Shown here piece by piece: positions 34,673 through 43,492 of a stretch of DNA of 64,000 nucleotides. The stretch lies in assembly GCA_965203855.1 (NCBI GenBank), contig CBDBDN010000005.1, positions 682,001-746,000 of the forward strand, written 5' to 3'. The position numbers were made by a program, and so were the translations under genes. The notes below the pieces were generated by a model. The model did no database searches and had not been told where the DNA came from. It saw nothing but the letters and a program-made list of their open reading frames with translations. The first letter of the stretch is position 1. Each line of letters opens with the position of its first letter. The DNA is from Bin87 sp965203855. Lineage in GTDB: Bacteria; Chloroflexota; Dehalococcoidia; Lucifugimonadales; UBA3495.

Positions 34673-35173
34673 TCAGGACTTCTCCGGAGCATCGCCATCC
34701 AGGATTTTGCGGACTGCGTCGGCGTCCAGGATGACTTGCGCGCCATTGCCTTCGTGAAGGCCCAGCTCTGCCAGAGCTTGGCCGATGCGCTGCCGTTCCT
34801 CTACCAGACCCTCCTGCCGGCCCTCTACCAGACCCTCCCGCCGGCCTTCTACCAGACCCTCCTCACGGCCTTCTACCAGACCTTCCTCACGGCCTTCCTC
34901 ACGGCCTTGCGCTTTGATTTTTCTCACCGCTGCGGGGATTAGGAGTACCATGCGTCCGCTTACCTCCAAAATGATGGCTACCGCCAGGGCGATGCCGACC
35001 GCCGTTCCGAAAATGGCGGCCAGCAGATAGATGCTGTCGTTGTGCAGAAGCGGCTGCCTCCAGTACCACAGCAGCCGCGGCCAGTAGTACCACAGCCCCG
35101 CCCCGGCAGCGCCCAGATAGACCAGGTAATAAATTACCCAGTACCTTTCGGCGGCCGACTTCACATCTGACAT
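34673..35173 (-). CDS. membrane protein with octapeptide EGREEGLV repeats
   Basis: 166 residues. Two hydrophobic segments (VIYYLVYLGAAGAGLWYYW and IYLLAAIFGTAVGIALAVAI), then MVLLIPAAVRKIKAQG, then five to six copies of an octapeptide EGREEGLV/EGRREGLV encoded by 24-bp tandem repeats at about 34800-34912, and a final DAVRKILDGDAPEK segment. The repeat forms a charged helical or coiled-coil rod. Family unknown to me; tandem repeats of this type vary easily in copy number. Confidence 0.6.
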   Translation of the reverse strand: MSDVKSAAERYWVIYYLVYLGAAGAGLWYYWPRLLWYWRQPLLHNDSIYLLAAIFGTAVGIALAVAIILEVSGRMVLLIPAAVRKIKAQGREEGREEGLVEGREEGLVEGRREGLVEGRQEGLVEERQRIGQALAELGLHEGNGAQVILDADAVRKILDGDAPEKS

Positions 35174-35221
35174 TGTAGCACGCGGCGCGGGGCGAGTCGG
35201 TTGATTAGTCGGCCAACCGCG

Positions 35222-36397
35222 TCAGCCCGTCGCCAGCGCCACGGTGCCGGTGGACGACAGCGAGCCGCCGGTGCCGTTGACCAGGCTTGTCGCCGCCGGC
35301 TGATTGTCGGATCCTTTGCGATACACCTGTCGATCGCCGCACTCGCCCCGCAGCTGCCGGACGGCCTCCACCAGCAGAAAACTGCCGTACATCCCCGGAT
35401 GGCTGTATGACAAGCCGCCGCCGTTGGTGTTCAGCGGAAAATCGCCGCCCGGAGCAGTGCGCTGGTTGGCGACGAAATCCGGCCCCTCGCCCGGGCCGCA
35501 GAACCCCAGCCCTTCAAGGGTTACCAGCGTGGTATAGGTGAACGAATCGTAGATCATCGTCAGGTCGATGTCGTCGTGCGTCAGGCCGGCGCGTTGCAGC
35601 GACAGCGGCCCGGTTTCCCGCGACCAGGTTGAAGTGTGGTCGGGCATAAAACTGATGAGGTTATGGTCGTGTCCCTCGGCGGCGCCCAGCACCCACACCG
35701 GCGCTTTGGCGCAGTCGCGCGCCTTTTCCGCCGTGGTAACGATAATCGCCGCCCCGGAGTCGGTAACCAGGCAGCAGTCAAAGAGATGGAACGGCCAGGC
35801 CACCCAGCGGGAATTGTGGTAGTCGTCAAAGGACATCGGCGCGTCGTGCATATAGGCCACCGGGTTGAGGTTGGCCCATTTGCGGGTGGAAACGGCGATT
35901 TCGGCCAGCGCCTGCCGGGTGCGTTCCTCGCCGTACTCGTGCATATAACGCGTGCAGGCCATCGCATAATTGACGGGCTGCCCAATCATCCCGTAGGGCG
36001 TTTCGTACTGCGCCACCGGCAGGTTGCGGTCGGGCAGCGCCGGCACGCGGGTAGAGCGTCCGGCCTGGCCGTGGGTAATCAGCACGGTGTCGCAGTAGCC
36101 GGCGCGGATGGCGGCGGCGGCGTGGGCCACATGGATGACGAAAGACGAACCGCCCACCGAAGTGTTGTCGGTGAACGAAGGTTGCAGCCCGAAGTATTCC
36201 GCCGTAGCCAGCGTGCTGAAGCCGGCGGTCATCAGGCCGTTGATGTCCGACATTTTCAGGCCGGCGTCGGCCAGGGCGTTGTGCGCCGCCTCCGCATGGT
36301 GTTGCAGGGACGACTTGTCGGGCACATTGCCCATTAGGTCGGATTCGGCGACGCCGACGATGGCGATTTCACGGTCGCGGGCGCTGACGCTGGTCAT
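35222..36397 (-). CDS. thiolase-like (lipid-transfer-protein type) acyl-CoA enzyme
   Basis: 391-residue thiolase-superfamily protein of the LTP/SCP-x-like group. EIAIVGVAES at the start, the active-site region TSVGGSSFVIHVAHAAAAIR where typical thiolases have Cys but this group often has Ser, the DIDLTMIYDSFTYTTLVTLE segment, and the C-terminal NTNGGGLSYSHPG (His-containing) motif are visible. Such proteins act in side-chain degradation of steroids or similar acyl-CoAs, usually with a DUF35 OB-fold partner; none is adjacent. It fits the CoA-ester metabolism elsewhere in the window. Confidence 0.83.
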   Translation of the reverse strand: MTSVSARDREIAIVGVAESDLMGNVPDKSSLQHHAEAAHNALADAGLKMSDINGLMTAGFSTLATAEYFGLQPSFTDNTSVGGSSFVIHVAHAAAAIRAGYCDTVLITHGQAGRSTRVPALPDRNLPVAQYETPYGMIGQPVNYAMACTRYMHEYGEERTRQALAEIAVSTRKWANLNPVAYMHDAPMSFDDYHNSRWVAWPFHLFDCCLVTDSGAAIIVTTAEKARDCAKAPVWVLGAAEGHDHNLISFMPDHTSTWSRETGPLSLQRAGLTHDDIDLTMIYDSFTYTTLVTLEGLGFCGPGEGPDFVANQRTAPGGDFPLNTNGGGLSYSHPGMYGSFLLVEAVRQLRGECGDRQVYRKGSDNQPAATSLVNGTGGSLSSTGTVALATG

Positions 36398-36504
36398 AAG
36401 ATTCCCTCCCGAAATGCAGCGTAGGTTGAAGTCAAGCGATGGTACAACATTAGATGCGGCGGGACAAATGCGGCCGGGCGCGGCGATGCTCTGCGCGTTG
36501 CAAT

Positions 36505-37710
36505 CTAGACCAAGCGGGCAACGGCGGTGGGAGTAGCCGGCTCTTTACGCGCGGCAGCCGGCGCAGCGGGCAAGTCGCCGGCCGCAAAGCATTCGCTGGC
36601 CACGACGGCGTCCAGCAGGGCCATCTGTTCCGGCTGCATCGCTATCGTAGCTTCCAGTACCCACAGCAGTTCCAGCAACTCGGTTGTGAATTGCGCCGGC
36701 CAGACTTCCGGGCGAATGTCGTCCAAAGGCGATGACTTGCGCCCGGCCCCGTCCCGCATCCGGTACTTCAACCAGGACTGAACCACCTTTAGGCCGGATA
36801 CCGCGTAGTCATAGACTTTCGGCGCTACCGGGGCGAATTGGCCGCTGCCCACATACAGAGTTTGCGCGCCGGCATCATAACGGAACCGCTGCGGATAGCC
36901 GTCGGCATCCTGCGGCACGGCGCTGGTGCAACGGGCTGCGCCGTTAGGCAGCCGACCGGGAGACTGCCCCGCCGGAACATAACGCTGCCCATAAGTATGC
37001 CAGTGCAGCAGCGATGCTCCCGCCGCTGCCGCCCGCTCAAAGAGGGCGGCATCTTTAGTCAACGGGACGCGCACTTCGCGCGTGGCTAGTTCGGCGTAAT
37101 AACGCTCGGTGTAGGCCGGCTGGGCCATAATCCCGTAAAGATAGGCGGCAAAATCCTCCGGGCTTACCGGACGCCCGTGAGCATCGGCCAGCAGTTCCAG
37201 CAAGCCGGGCAGGATGTTTGGCTCCGCAGCATCGGCATCGCGATACAGCGGCATCACATCTTTGCCGCCACCGCCCAGATAGTGTATATCCAATAACAAT
37301 GACGATGCGATTAACGCCGGCCCATCGCCCAACAGCTGGGTAAGCCGGCCCATCAAATATACTTGACGGTCACCGTATGCGGCCCACAGCGGGGGGCGGG
37401 CGAAAGATATTATTCGCCCGTCAGCAAACACATACTGCCGGTCCAGAAATCGGTAAGAGTACCGCTGTATGGTCGGCGGCGGCGCGTCAGTTGGCAATTC
37501 TGCAATCGGAGTAGTATCGGCTTTGCCCGGCAATTGGACATTGTATGACCGGGTAATTTTGCGGTCTCTGTCCTCACGAAACGCCGCTGCCCGGTCATCT
37601 GCCGCCAGCAGCGCGGCCCACCGCCGGCGCAGCGTAGCGGGGTCGGCGCTGATGGGCCAGGTGCGTTTGAGCTGGACGCCGGAATGTTGCCAGGGCATCA
37701 GGTCGGACAA
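36505..37710 (-). CDS. type ISP/IIG restriction-modification enzyme, C-terminal piece (target recognition)
   Basis: Second part of the enzyme that starts at 39794, separated by a frameshift. The frame carries the LlaBIII-type signature MPWQHSGVQLKRTWPI followed by RRRWAALLAADDRAAAFRED, typical of the region after the methyltransferase core, and then the target-recognition domain to residue 401, which includes VYDYAVSGLKVVQSWLKYRM. The natural protein continues upstream in this frame through 37711-37890 (GDDRPATIHYARLDGTRDAK, then VYFDWPLLSDL), so the ATG at 37710 is not a true start. Confidence 0.8.
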   Translation of the reverse strand: MSDLMPWQHSGVQLKRTWPISADPATLRRRWAALLAADDRAAAFREDRDRKITRSYNVQLPGKADTTPIAELPTDAPPPTIQRYSYRFLDRQYVFADGRIISFARPPLWAAYGDRQVYLMGRLTQLLGDGPALIASSLLLDIHYLGGGGKDVMPLYRDADAAEPNILPGLLELLADAHGRPVSPEDFAAYLYGIMAQPAYTERYYAELATREVRVPLTKDAALFERAAAAGASLLHWHTYGQRYVPAGQSPGRLPNGAARCTSAVPQDADGYPQRFRYDAGAQTLYVGSGQFAPVAPKVYDYAVSGLKVVQSWLKYRMRDGAGRKSSPLDDIRPEVWPAQFTTELLELLWVLEATIAMQPEQMALLDAVVASECFAAGDLPAAPAAARKEPATPTAVARLV

Positions 37711-37805
37711 CAGCGGCCAGTCAAAATAGACGCCGGCCCCGGCCGGCGCAAAGGGGGCTTGCCAGTCCGCCGGGCAGTCCTGCCAGTCGACGCTGCTGAA
37801 ATCGG

Positions 37806-39794
37806 TTATGCCGTCCAGGGCGGCCAGCTTGGCGTCGCGCGTTCCGTCAAGGCGCGCGTAATGTATAGTTGCCGGGCGGTCGTCGCCGGGGCGTCTTTCC
37901 GGTAAGCAATGGCAATGGCTACCGGAGTCTGGATGTTAAAGACGTTCTGGCTGCGCCGCGTACCGCGGCCCTCGCCGCCCAGGTCCAGAATCCACACTTC
38001 ATCGCAAAGGCGGCGGATTTGTTCCCGCATCCCGGCGAAAGCCTTGCCGTCCAGATAACTGGAGGCGCTGATAAAACTGACGATGCCGGGGCCGCCGCCG
38101 TCATCCTGCTCAAACACTTTCCACAAGGCCCAGCGCCAGAAATAGACATAAAGGTTGTACAGATTTTTGAGCTGCACGCCCTGGCCGGCGTCTTTGACGG
38201 GCTGGATAAAGTCGTCCAGCAGCGGGCGGTTTTGGCGGCCTGCATCGCCAATGTCTCCGTAGCGCACCCAAGCGCCCTGGGCTGAACCGGCGGGATGGCG
38301 GTCATATGGCGGGTTGCCCAGGCAGACCAGCACATTGACTTCCTGCTTGACTTTCAGCGCTAATTCCTGCTCCCGGGCCAGGGTACGCTCTAGCAGAAAA
38401 TTGCCTTGCGGGGGCTGACGGTTAGGGCTTTCCAGCGTATCGGTGAGGTAGATGGGCGCGCCGTTTTGCGGCAGGTCGGCCCCGGCGCCAAGCAGGGCGG
38501 CGGTAACGCGCAAGTCGCTGACGGCGTAGGGGCCGACCATCATCTCAAACCCATGCAAGTTTCTGCCCAGCTGGGTTGCCTGCCCGGCCAGGGCGCCGGC
38601 GCCCTGCTGCTGTGCGACTTGTCCCAGAGTATGCTCAATAACGCCGAGCAAATAGGTTCCGGTGCCCGTTGCCGGGTCCATAGTAACGACATCCGGGGCG
38701 GCAAAGCCCTGGGGCTTGCCTAAACGGTGCACCAGCAGATGGTCAATCAGCCGCACCTGGGCATTTACCACCGGCACCGGCGTGTAAAAGACGCCGGCGT
38801 CCTTGCGAAGCTGCCGGTCGTAGTGCGCCAGGAAATCCTCGTAAAAGTACAGCCAGAGGTTGGCGTTGGCGTCCAGGGCAGCGACGGGAACGGCTCCGAT
38901 TAGCCGCAGCAGGGCGTTGAGGCTGGCGGGAAGTTCGCGCCGCACTTCGGCATCGGTAAGGGCTTCCAGGGCCGCGGAAAGCAGGTTGTGCTGATCGCGC
39001 AAAGCGCTGCGGGCGTCGGCAAAAGTTAGGGCGGCGTCATTCCCGGCGCCGAGGCTCCGCGCCAGCAGCAGGGCAAAGGCCACCGTCTGGGCATAAGCAT
39101 CGGCAAACTGCTCGTTGCTGGCCTCCGGGAACAGCAGCCGGCGCCAGCCGGCAGCCACGTCGTTGAGCGCGGAGGCGTCATCCTGCAAAGCGTCAACCAC
39201 ATCATCACGCAGGAAACGGCACAGTGGGGCCAGCAAATTGGCAAAGCCGGCCAAGTCAATGCCGCCTTGACTAGTTAAGGGAATGTTCGGCTGCCAAGTG
39301 AGAAAATCCTGGAGCAACGGGAGCAGCGCCGCAGCATTGGCATTGTTGACAGCGGCGGCCCCGGCGTCAGCCACATCGCCGACAAGGCGCACCACTTTCC
39401 GTTCCCTTTGTCCACTCCGGTAAAGCGCCCATTCGTTGCCGTCGGTATAAAGTATGTTGGGAAGTTGAGCAAAGCGGACGAACTGGTACAGGTCGTGGCC
39501 GGAGAACCGGGCTTTGGCAGCGCCTTTGCCCGGGGCTTTCAGCTCGGCATAGCCAACGATTACGCCGTCCGCGCGAACAGCGTAATCGGGGCGGCCCAAA
39601 CGGTTGGGCAACTGTGTTTCGCCAACGCATTCAACATTGCAGCCCACGGCGTGGCCGACCGCCTGCAACAGCGTATCAAAAGGACCGCGCAGCTGTTCCT
39701 CCGGCTGCCCGGTTGCGCCGCTGCCGGATGATTTAGCGGTAACTGCTTCGGCAAAGTCGCGCAAGGCGTCGTAGATGCGGGCGTGGTTGTTCAT
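37806..39794 (-). CDS. type ISP/IIG restriction-modification enzyme, N-terminal piece (nuclease + methyltransferase), frameshifted
   Basis: 662 residues. Near the N-terminus GRPDYAVRADGVIVGYAELK supplies a PD-(D/E)xK set (Asp70, Glu84, Lys86). No helicase follows; instead a helical coupler leads to an adenine-N6 methyltransferase with motif I DPATGTGTYLL (373-383) and motif IV NPPYDRHP (494-501). After residue ~637 the frame drifts into an unrelated tail. Adding one base at the GGGG run 37888-37891 joins it to the frame of 36505-37710, giving an enzyme of about 1,095 residues with nuclease, methylase and target recognition in one chain, as in type IIG/ISP systems. Either a natural frameshift or a homopolymer error. 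Confidence 0.85.
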   Translation of the reverse strand: MNNHARIYDALRDFAEAVTAKSSGSGATGQPEEQLRGPFDTLLQAVGHAVGCNVECVGETQLPNRLGRPDYAVRADGVIVGYAELKAPGKGAAKARFSGHDLYQFVRFAQLPNILYTDGNEWALYRSGQRERKVVRLVGDVADAGAAAVNNANAAALLPLLQDFLTWQPNIPLTSQGGIDLAGFANLLAPLCRFLRDDVVDALQDDASALNDVAAGWRRLLFPEASNEQFADAYAQTVAFALLLARSLGAGNDAALTFADARSALRDQHNLLSAALEALTDAEVRRELPASLNALLRLIGAVPVAALDANANLWLYFYEDFLAHYDRQLRKDAGVFYTPVPVVNAQVRLIDHLLVHRLGKPQGFAAPDVVTMDPATGTGTYLLGVIEHTLGQVAQQQGAGALAGQATQLGRNLHGFEMMVGPYAVSDLRVTAALLGAGADLPQNGAPIYLTDTLESPNRQPPQGNFLLERTLAREQELALKVKQEVNVLVCLGNPPYDRHPAGSAQGAWVRYGDIGDAGRQNRPLLDDFIQPVKDAGQGVQLKNLYNLYVYFWRWALWKVFEQDDGGGPGIVSFISASSYLDGKAFAGMREQIRRLCDEVWILDLGGEGRGTRRSQNVFNIQTPVAIAIAYRKDAPATTARQLYITRALTERATPSWPPWTA

Positions 39795-39808
39795 AATTTA
39801 CGCTTGGG

Positions 39809-39832
39809 ATTCCGGCTTGCGCCGAAATGACG
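39809..39832. repeat. single palindromic repeat unit
   Basis: ATTCCGGCTTGCGCCGAAAT plus GACG in the divergent gap between the restriction-modification gene and the EVE gene. Confidence 0.6.
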
Positions 39833-39949
39833 GGTAATGAAGCAAAATGACAAGTAGAGAGAATGTAGCATTAGGGCGTAGCGTTGGCAATTGCTGTGCT
39901 AAACTGGGGGCGTCTCGCGCCGCCGGCGGCGGACGCCCGGAGTACGCTT

Positions 39950-40708
39950 ATGCCGCATAACTTTTGGATGATTAACTGCAATCAGCCCAACTTCAATGTT
40001 ACCCGCCGGCTGGGTTTTACCAGCCAAGGGCTGAAAGCCGAATATCGGCGCAAAGTGCAGCGGGTGGAGCCGGGCGACCGCATTATCTACTATGTAACCG
40101 GCATCCGCGCCTTTGCCGCCACGGCCACCGTTACCAAATCCTATACCGAGACCAGTTCCGGCCCCTGGCTGCCGGAGGGTCGCGCCGGCTGGCCCTACCG
40201 CATCGGCATCAAGCCGGATGTGGTGCTGGACGAAGCGCAGTACATTCCGGCCGGCCTGCTGGCCTACCGGCTGGAATACATCCGCAAATGGCCGCCCGAG
40301 GATTGGCCGCTGGCATTCCAGGGCAACCTGCATCTGCTCTCCAAAGGCGATTTCTTTATGCTGGAGTGCGAGATGCTGAAGTTGCGCGACGGGCGGGCAA
40401 AGGCGCTGTTGGAAATTGAACGGCGGCTGGACGAGGAAAACGAAAGGCAGGCTGCCCAGCGGGAACGCCGCCGCCCCGCCAAGCCCAAAGCAAGCGGGCC
40501 GGCATCCGAAAAAGAGCCAAAGCCGGATACGGAACGCCGGCCGGCATCTGCTCAACGCCAAGGCAGCGCGCCAAGCGCGGCGCAATCACCGCCGGAAGCG
40601 CCATCAGCCGGGGCCGGGCGGGCAAAACGGGGCGCCATCCCCTGCCGTGCCGCGCGCAGCCGACGCCGGCGTTCCGGGGCAAACCCGGCAGCGCCATCAG
40701 CAGGATAA
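39950..40708 (+). CDS. EVE-domain protein with disordered basic tail
   Basis: 252 residues from the ATG at 39950 (GGAG 8 nt upstream). Residues 1-140 are an EVE (PUA-like) domain: FWMINCNQPNFNVTRRLGF, VEPGDRIIYYVTGIRAFAAT and HLLSKGDFFMLECEM match the family, which binds modified bases in DNA or RNA. The remaining ~110 residues are Ala/Pro/Arg/Lys-rich and look disordered. It is divergently placed next to a restriction-modification gene, a common setting for EVE domains. The last 12 bp overlap convergent queG. Confidence 0.8.
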   Translation: MPHNFWMINCNQPNFNVTRRLGFTSQGLKAEYRRKVQRVEPGDRIIYYVTGIRAFAATATVTKSYTETSSGPWLPEGRAGWPYRIGIKPDVVLDEAQYIPAGLLAYRLEYIRKWPPEDWPLAFQGNLHLLSKGDFFMLECEMLKLRDGRAKALLEIERRLDEENERQAAQRERRRPAKPKASGPASEKEPKPDTERRPASAQRQGSAPSAAQSPPEAPSAGAGRAKRGAIPCRAARSRRRRSGANPAAPSAG

Positions 40709-41902
40709 CTCGTCCAGCGCCAGCCTGATTTCCTCGCGGACTGCGGCGTCCGTTTCATTAGCCAGTGCGCCGCGCAGGGCGGTGGCGGCGTCCTTGCTGC
40801 CGATGCGTCCCAGGGCCCAGGCGGCGTGCCGGCGCACCAGCGGCTCCGGGTCGGCCAGGGCCTGCGCCAAGGGCGGCACAGACTCTGGCGCGCCGGCATT
40901 GCCGAGGGCAACGCAGGCGTTGCGGCGCATTCCGTTCCGCTTGGCGCGCATCAGCGGCGTGCCGGCGAAACGCTCCCGGAACTGTGCTTCGTCCATCTGC
41001 AACAGCTCTACCAGGTCAAGATGCGCCAGGTCGCGGCGGCCAAAATTGGCGTCGCCGGTCGCCTGCGCCTTGCGGTTGACCGGGCAGACGTCCTGGCAGA
41101 TGTCGCATCCGAACACCCAGTTGCCGATTGCCGTTCTCAACTCGCGCGGAATGGCGCCCTTGTGTTCAATAGTAAGGTAGCTGATGCAGCGGCGGTTATC
41201 CACCACATAGGGGGCAACGATGGCATCGGTAGGGCAGGCCGGAATGCAGCGGGCGCACTGGCCGCAGGTTTTGGCAAGGGGCGCATCGGGCGGCAGCGGC
41301 AAGTCGGTAACAATCTGGCCGAGCAGTATCCAGGAACCCAACTGCGGCGTCAGGATATTGCCGTTTTTGCCGAACCAGCCCAAGCCGGCGCGCGCGGCGG
41401 CGGCCCGGTCCAGCATCGGGCCGTCATCTACGTGCCAGCGCGCGGCAAACTGCCGACCCAAGGCAGCGGACAAATCCAGAGTCAGCCGCCGCATCCGCCT
41501 TTTCATAACCCGGTGGTAGTCGCGGCCCCGCGCGTAACGGGCCACGATGCCATGGCCAGGGCCGGCGTCCGGCGCCGCATCATCATCATCCCTATCCCTA
41601 TCCCTATCCGTATCCGGCACATAGTAGTTCAGCCCCAAGGTAATGATGGAACGCGCCCCAGGCAGCAGTTCGTGGGGGCGCGTCCCGCGTTCCACCCGGT
41701 CTTTGGTGAACCAGTGCAGTCCGTCCATCAAGCCAGCGTCAATGCGGCGCAGCGCTTGTTCCCGGTCGGCGTCAAAGTCGGCGGCGTCGGCTACGGCCAC
41801 CAGGTCGAACCCTGCGGATCGGGCCAGACGGTCAACCAGCCGGCGCAGTTCCGCCGGATCCCGCGCCAATGTCGGATCGGCGTTGTCGGTATGCTCCGGC
41901 AT
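40697..41902 (-). CDS. queG: epoxyqueuosine reductase
   Basis: 401 residues from the ATG at 41902, which overlaps the dUTPase stop by one base; the longer upstream frame is a shadow. QueG catalyses the last step of tRNA queuosine synthesis, using cobalamin and two [4Fe-4S] clusters. Both cluster motifs are present, CGQCARCIPACPTDAI and CDICQDVCPVNRK, with the catalytic Asp region WHVDDGPMLDRAAAARAGLG and KNGNILTPQLGSW. HEAT-like repeats close the protein (LVRRHAAWALGRIGSKDAA). A DTDRDRDRDDDD stretch from GGGATA-type repeats interrupts the N-terminal part. Confidence 0.93.
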   Translation of the reverse strand: MPEHTDNADPTLARDPAELRRLVDRLARSAGFDLVAVADAADFDADREQALRRIDAGLMDGLHWFTKDRVERGTRPHELLPGARSIITLGLNYYVPDTDRDRDRDDDDAAPDAGPGHGIVARYARGRDYHRVMKRRMRRLTLDLSAALGRQFAARWHVDDGPMLDRAAAARAGLGWFGKNGNILTPQLGSWILLGQIVTDLPLPPDAPLAKTCGQCARCIPACPTDAIVAPYVVDNRRCISYLTIEHKGAIPRELRTAIGNWVFGCDICQDVCPVNRKAQATGDANFGRRDLAHLDLVELLQMDEAQFRERFAGTPLMRAKRNGMRRNACVALGNAGAPESVPPLAQALADPEPLVRRHAAWALGRIGSKDAATALRGALANETDAAVREEIRLALDELSC

Positions 41903-42483
41903 TAGAGATTTTCTCGCTGATAGCGTCCGGCGTAGCCGGCGGCGTCCGGCGCAGACAGCGGCAGAAACACCATCTGGGCGATGCGGGCATTCTGCTGGAC
42001 GCGCCAGCCGGCGGGATGATTCACTGCCAGCAAGGCTTGCGACCGTCCGGCGTAGCCCGCATCCCAAACGGCGGTGTGCAGAGCGACGCCGGCGCGCAAC
42101 AGGCTGGAACGGGGGCGGCACAGCGCCATCAGGCTGCGGGGCAGGCTGACGATTTCGTTGAAAGTTATCAGATAGGGGCCGGGTTGCAGCAGCAGCCAGC
42201 CGTTGGCGTCAAAAGGCAGTGCGACGGCGTCCGGCAGCGCGCGGTCGGCATCGGCTACGCCAACGGCGCCGGCAGCATCTGGCGTATAGGCGGCAACGGA
42301 ACGCAGCGTCAGGTCAAACCCGTTAGGCTGCAACTGCTGGGCCAGGTCAACATACCCCGACAGCAGCGGAGTACCTGCATCGCCCACGCGGCCGGCGTCG
42401 TCAATCAGGGCCGCGATAGCCGCCCGGTTGAGGACGCCAGAGAGATACAGGGGGTTGGCGACGGTCGCCGTATCGCTACCCAT
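41902..42483 (-). CDS. dUTP diphosphatase of the Dcd/Dut family
   Basis: 193 residues. It shares the dCTP-deaminase/dUTPase fold: GYVDLAQQLQPNGFDLTLRS, GPYLITFNEIVSLPRSLMAL, CRPRSSLLRAGVALHTAVWD and AGYAGRSQALLAV. At the catalytic position it has VWDAGYAG, like the IDxxYxG of dUTPases, and lacks the LE-M glutamate of the deaminase at 1919-2467, so hydrolysis of dUTP to dUMP is the better prediction. It overlaps the upstream gene by 8 bp and queG by 1 bp, forming a tight three-gene cluster. Confidence 0.83.
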   Translation of the reverse strand: MGSDTATVANPLYLSGVLNRAAIAALIDDAGRVGDAGTPLLSGYVDLAQQLQPNGFDLTLRSVAAYTPDAAGAVGVADADRALPDAVALPFDANGWLLLQPGPYLITFNEIVSLPRSLMALCRPRSSLLRAGVALHTAVWDAGYAGRSQALLAVNHPAGWRVQQNARIAQMVFLPLSAPDAAGYAGRYQRENL

Positions 42484-43333
42484 CTTGCGGCACGACGAAA
42501 AAGCGGACGCCTTCCCGCTCGGCCTGCGCTTTAATATCGGCGTCCGGTTCCTGGCAGCCGATGACTACCGGGTGGACGGCGGCGTTGACGGCCTGGCCCA
42601 GCATTTGCGCGCGCCGCGCCGCATGGCTTATGTCATCCTGGTTGGCAGTCAAGGCGACTTCGCCCAGTACATAGGAGCGGGTTGCGTAACTTTCCGGCTC
42701 GGCGATAATGAAAGCGGCGGCGCTGATGTCATCGCTTTCGTCCGGCGTAATGCGGTCGGCATCCGCTGCGTCGTACAGGATGTCGTTGAGACGCTGCGGG
42801 TCGGTTTTGCCGTCGGATTCGTATAGCAGGTTCGGGCGGCGCAGTTGCAGCTGCCGGTAGGCGATACGCACGGCCTGCTGCGCGGCCCGGCCCCGAAAAT
42901 GATGCCGGTCAAAGCGGGCCAGCGAACTTTCCAGCGCGACCAGCTGCCGGGCATGGCCGGTTACGATTTCCATCAGGCGGCCAACCTGCTGAGTGAACTC
43001 CAGCAGGGCGGCTTCCAGCTGTTCGTCCCGCTGCGTAAGGCGGAGCAGGATGACTTCCGATTGTTCCAGCCGCTGGACAATCTGTAGTAGTGGGAATTCC
43101 AGCAGTTCCAGTCGTTTGGCAATCTGCTGTAAGGCGGTTTCCAGCAAGGAATTAGTTTTGCTGACGCCGTTGGTAAGCTCGCCCATAGCGTCAACCAGCT
43201 GGGCGACAATTCCCGGCAGGGCGCGCACTTCCTCGTCCAGGATGTAGCCGCGCATCACATTCCGCAGGCCGGCGTCGCTTTCCATAGCCTGCAAGATGTC
43301 CTCAAAGGTGGCAATTGGCGTGGGCGTAGTCAT
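42476..43333 (-). CDS. coiled-coil protein with nuclease-like C-terminal domain
   Basis: 285 residues from the ATG at 43333. The first ~150 residues are helical with heptad-like repeats (LLETALQQIAKRLELLEFPL, then LLQIVQRLEQSEVILLRL) and form a coiled coil. The C-terminal part, YVLGEVALTANQDDISHAAR, then RAQMLGQAVNAAVHPVVIG and GVRFFVVPQDG, has a strand-Glu-helix-strand layout like DUF3782-type PD-(D/E)xK relatives and matches the protein at 17912-18388. Whether it cuts nucleic acid is unknown. It overlaps the dUTPase gene by 8 bp. Confidence 0.6.
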   Translation of the reverse strand: MTTPTPIATFEDILQAMESDAGLRNVMRGYILDEEVRALPGIVAQLVDAMGELTNGVSKTNSLLETALQQIAKRLELLEFPLLQIVQRLEQSEVILLRLTQRDEQLEAALLEFTQQVGRLMEIVTGHARQLVALESSLARFDRHHFRGRAAQQAVRIAYRQLQLRRPNLLYESDGKTDPQRLNDILYDAADADRITPDESDDISAAAFIIAEPESYATRSYVLGEVALTANQDDISHAARRAQMLGQAVNAAVHPVVIGCQEPDADIKAQAEREGVRFFVVPQDG

Positions 43334-43424
43334 TGGCAGAATCCGTAGATTGGGGATGATGGGGCTATTGTAGATAGCGATGCAGTCGGACAATATTGTA
43401 CTGCGGCCGACGAATATAGCATAG

Positions 43425-43453
43425 GCGGGGCCTGCCCATCGGCAAACCCCGCC
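43425..43453 (-). terminator. GC hairpin downstream of groEL
   Basis: GGCGGGG (43425-43431) pairs with CCCCGCC (43447-43453), 40 bp after the groEL stop in its reading direction. No T-tract follows, so it is at best a weak intrinsic terminator. Confidence 0.4.
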
Positions 43454-43492
43454 CGGTAGGTTCCGTCTGCGGCGCCGAACCTGTCCGTCGGA

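Noticed and set aside
42004..42121. Upstream extension of queG to 42121
   Set aside because: The extension overlaps the dUTPase coding region and has Arg/Ala-rich shadow composition; the ATG at 41902 overlaps the dUTPase stop as expected for coupled genes.
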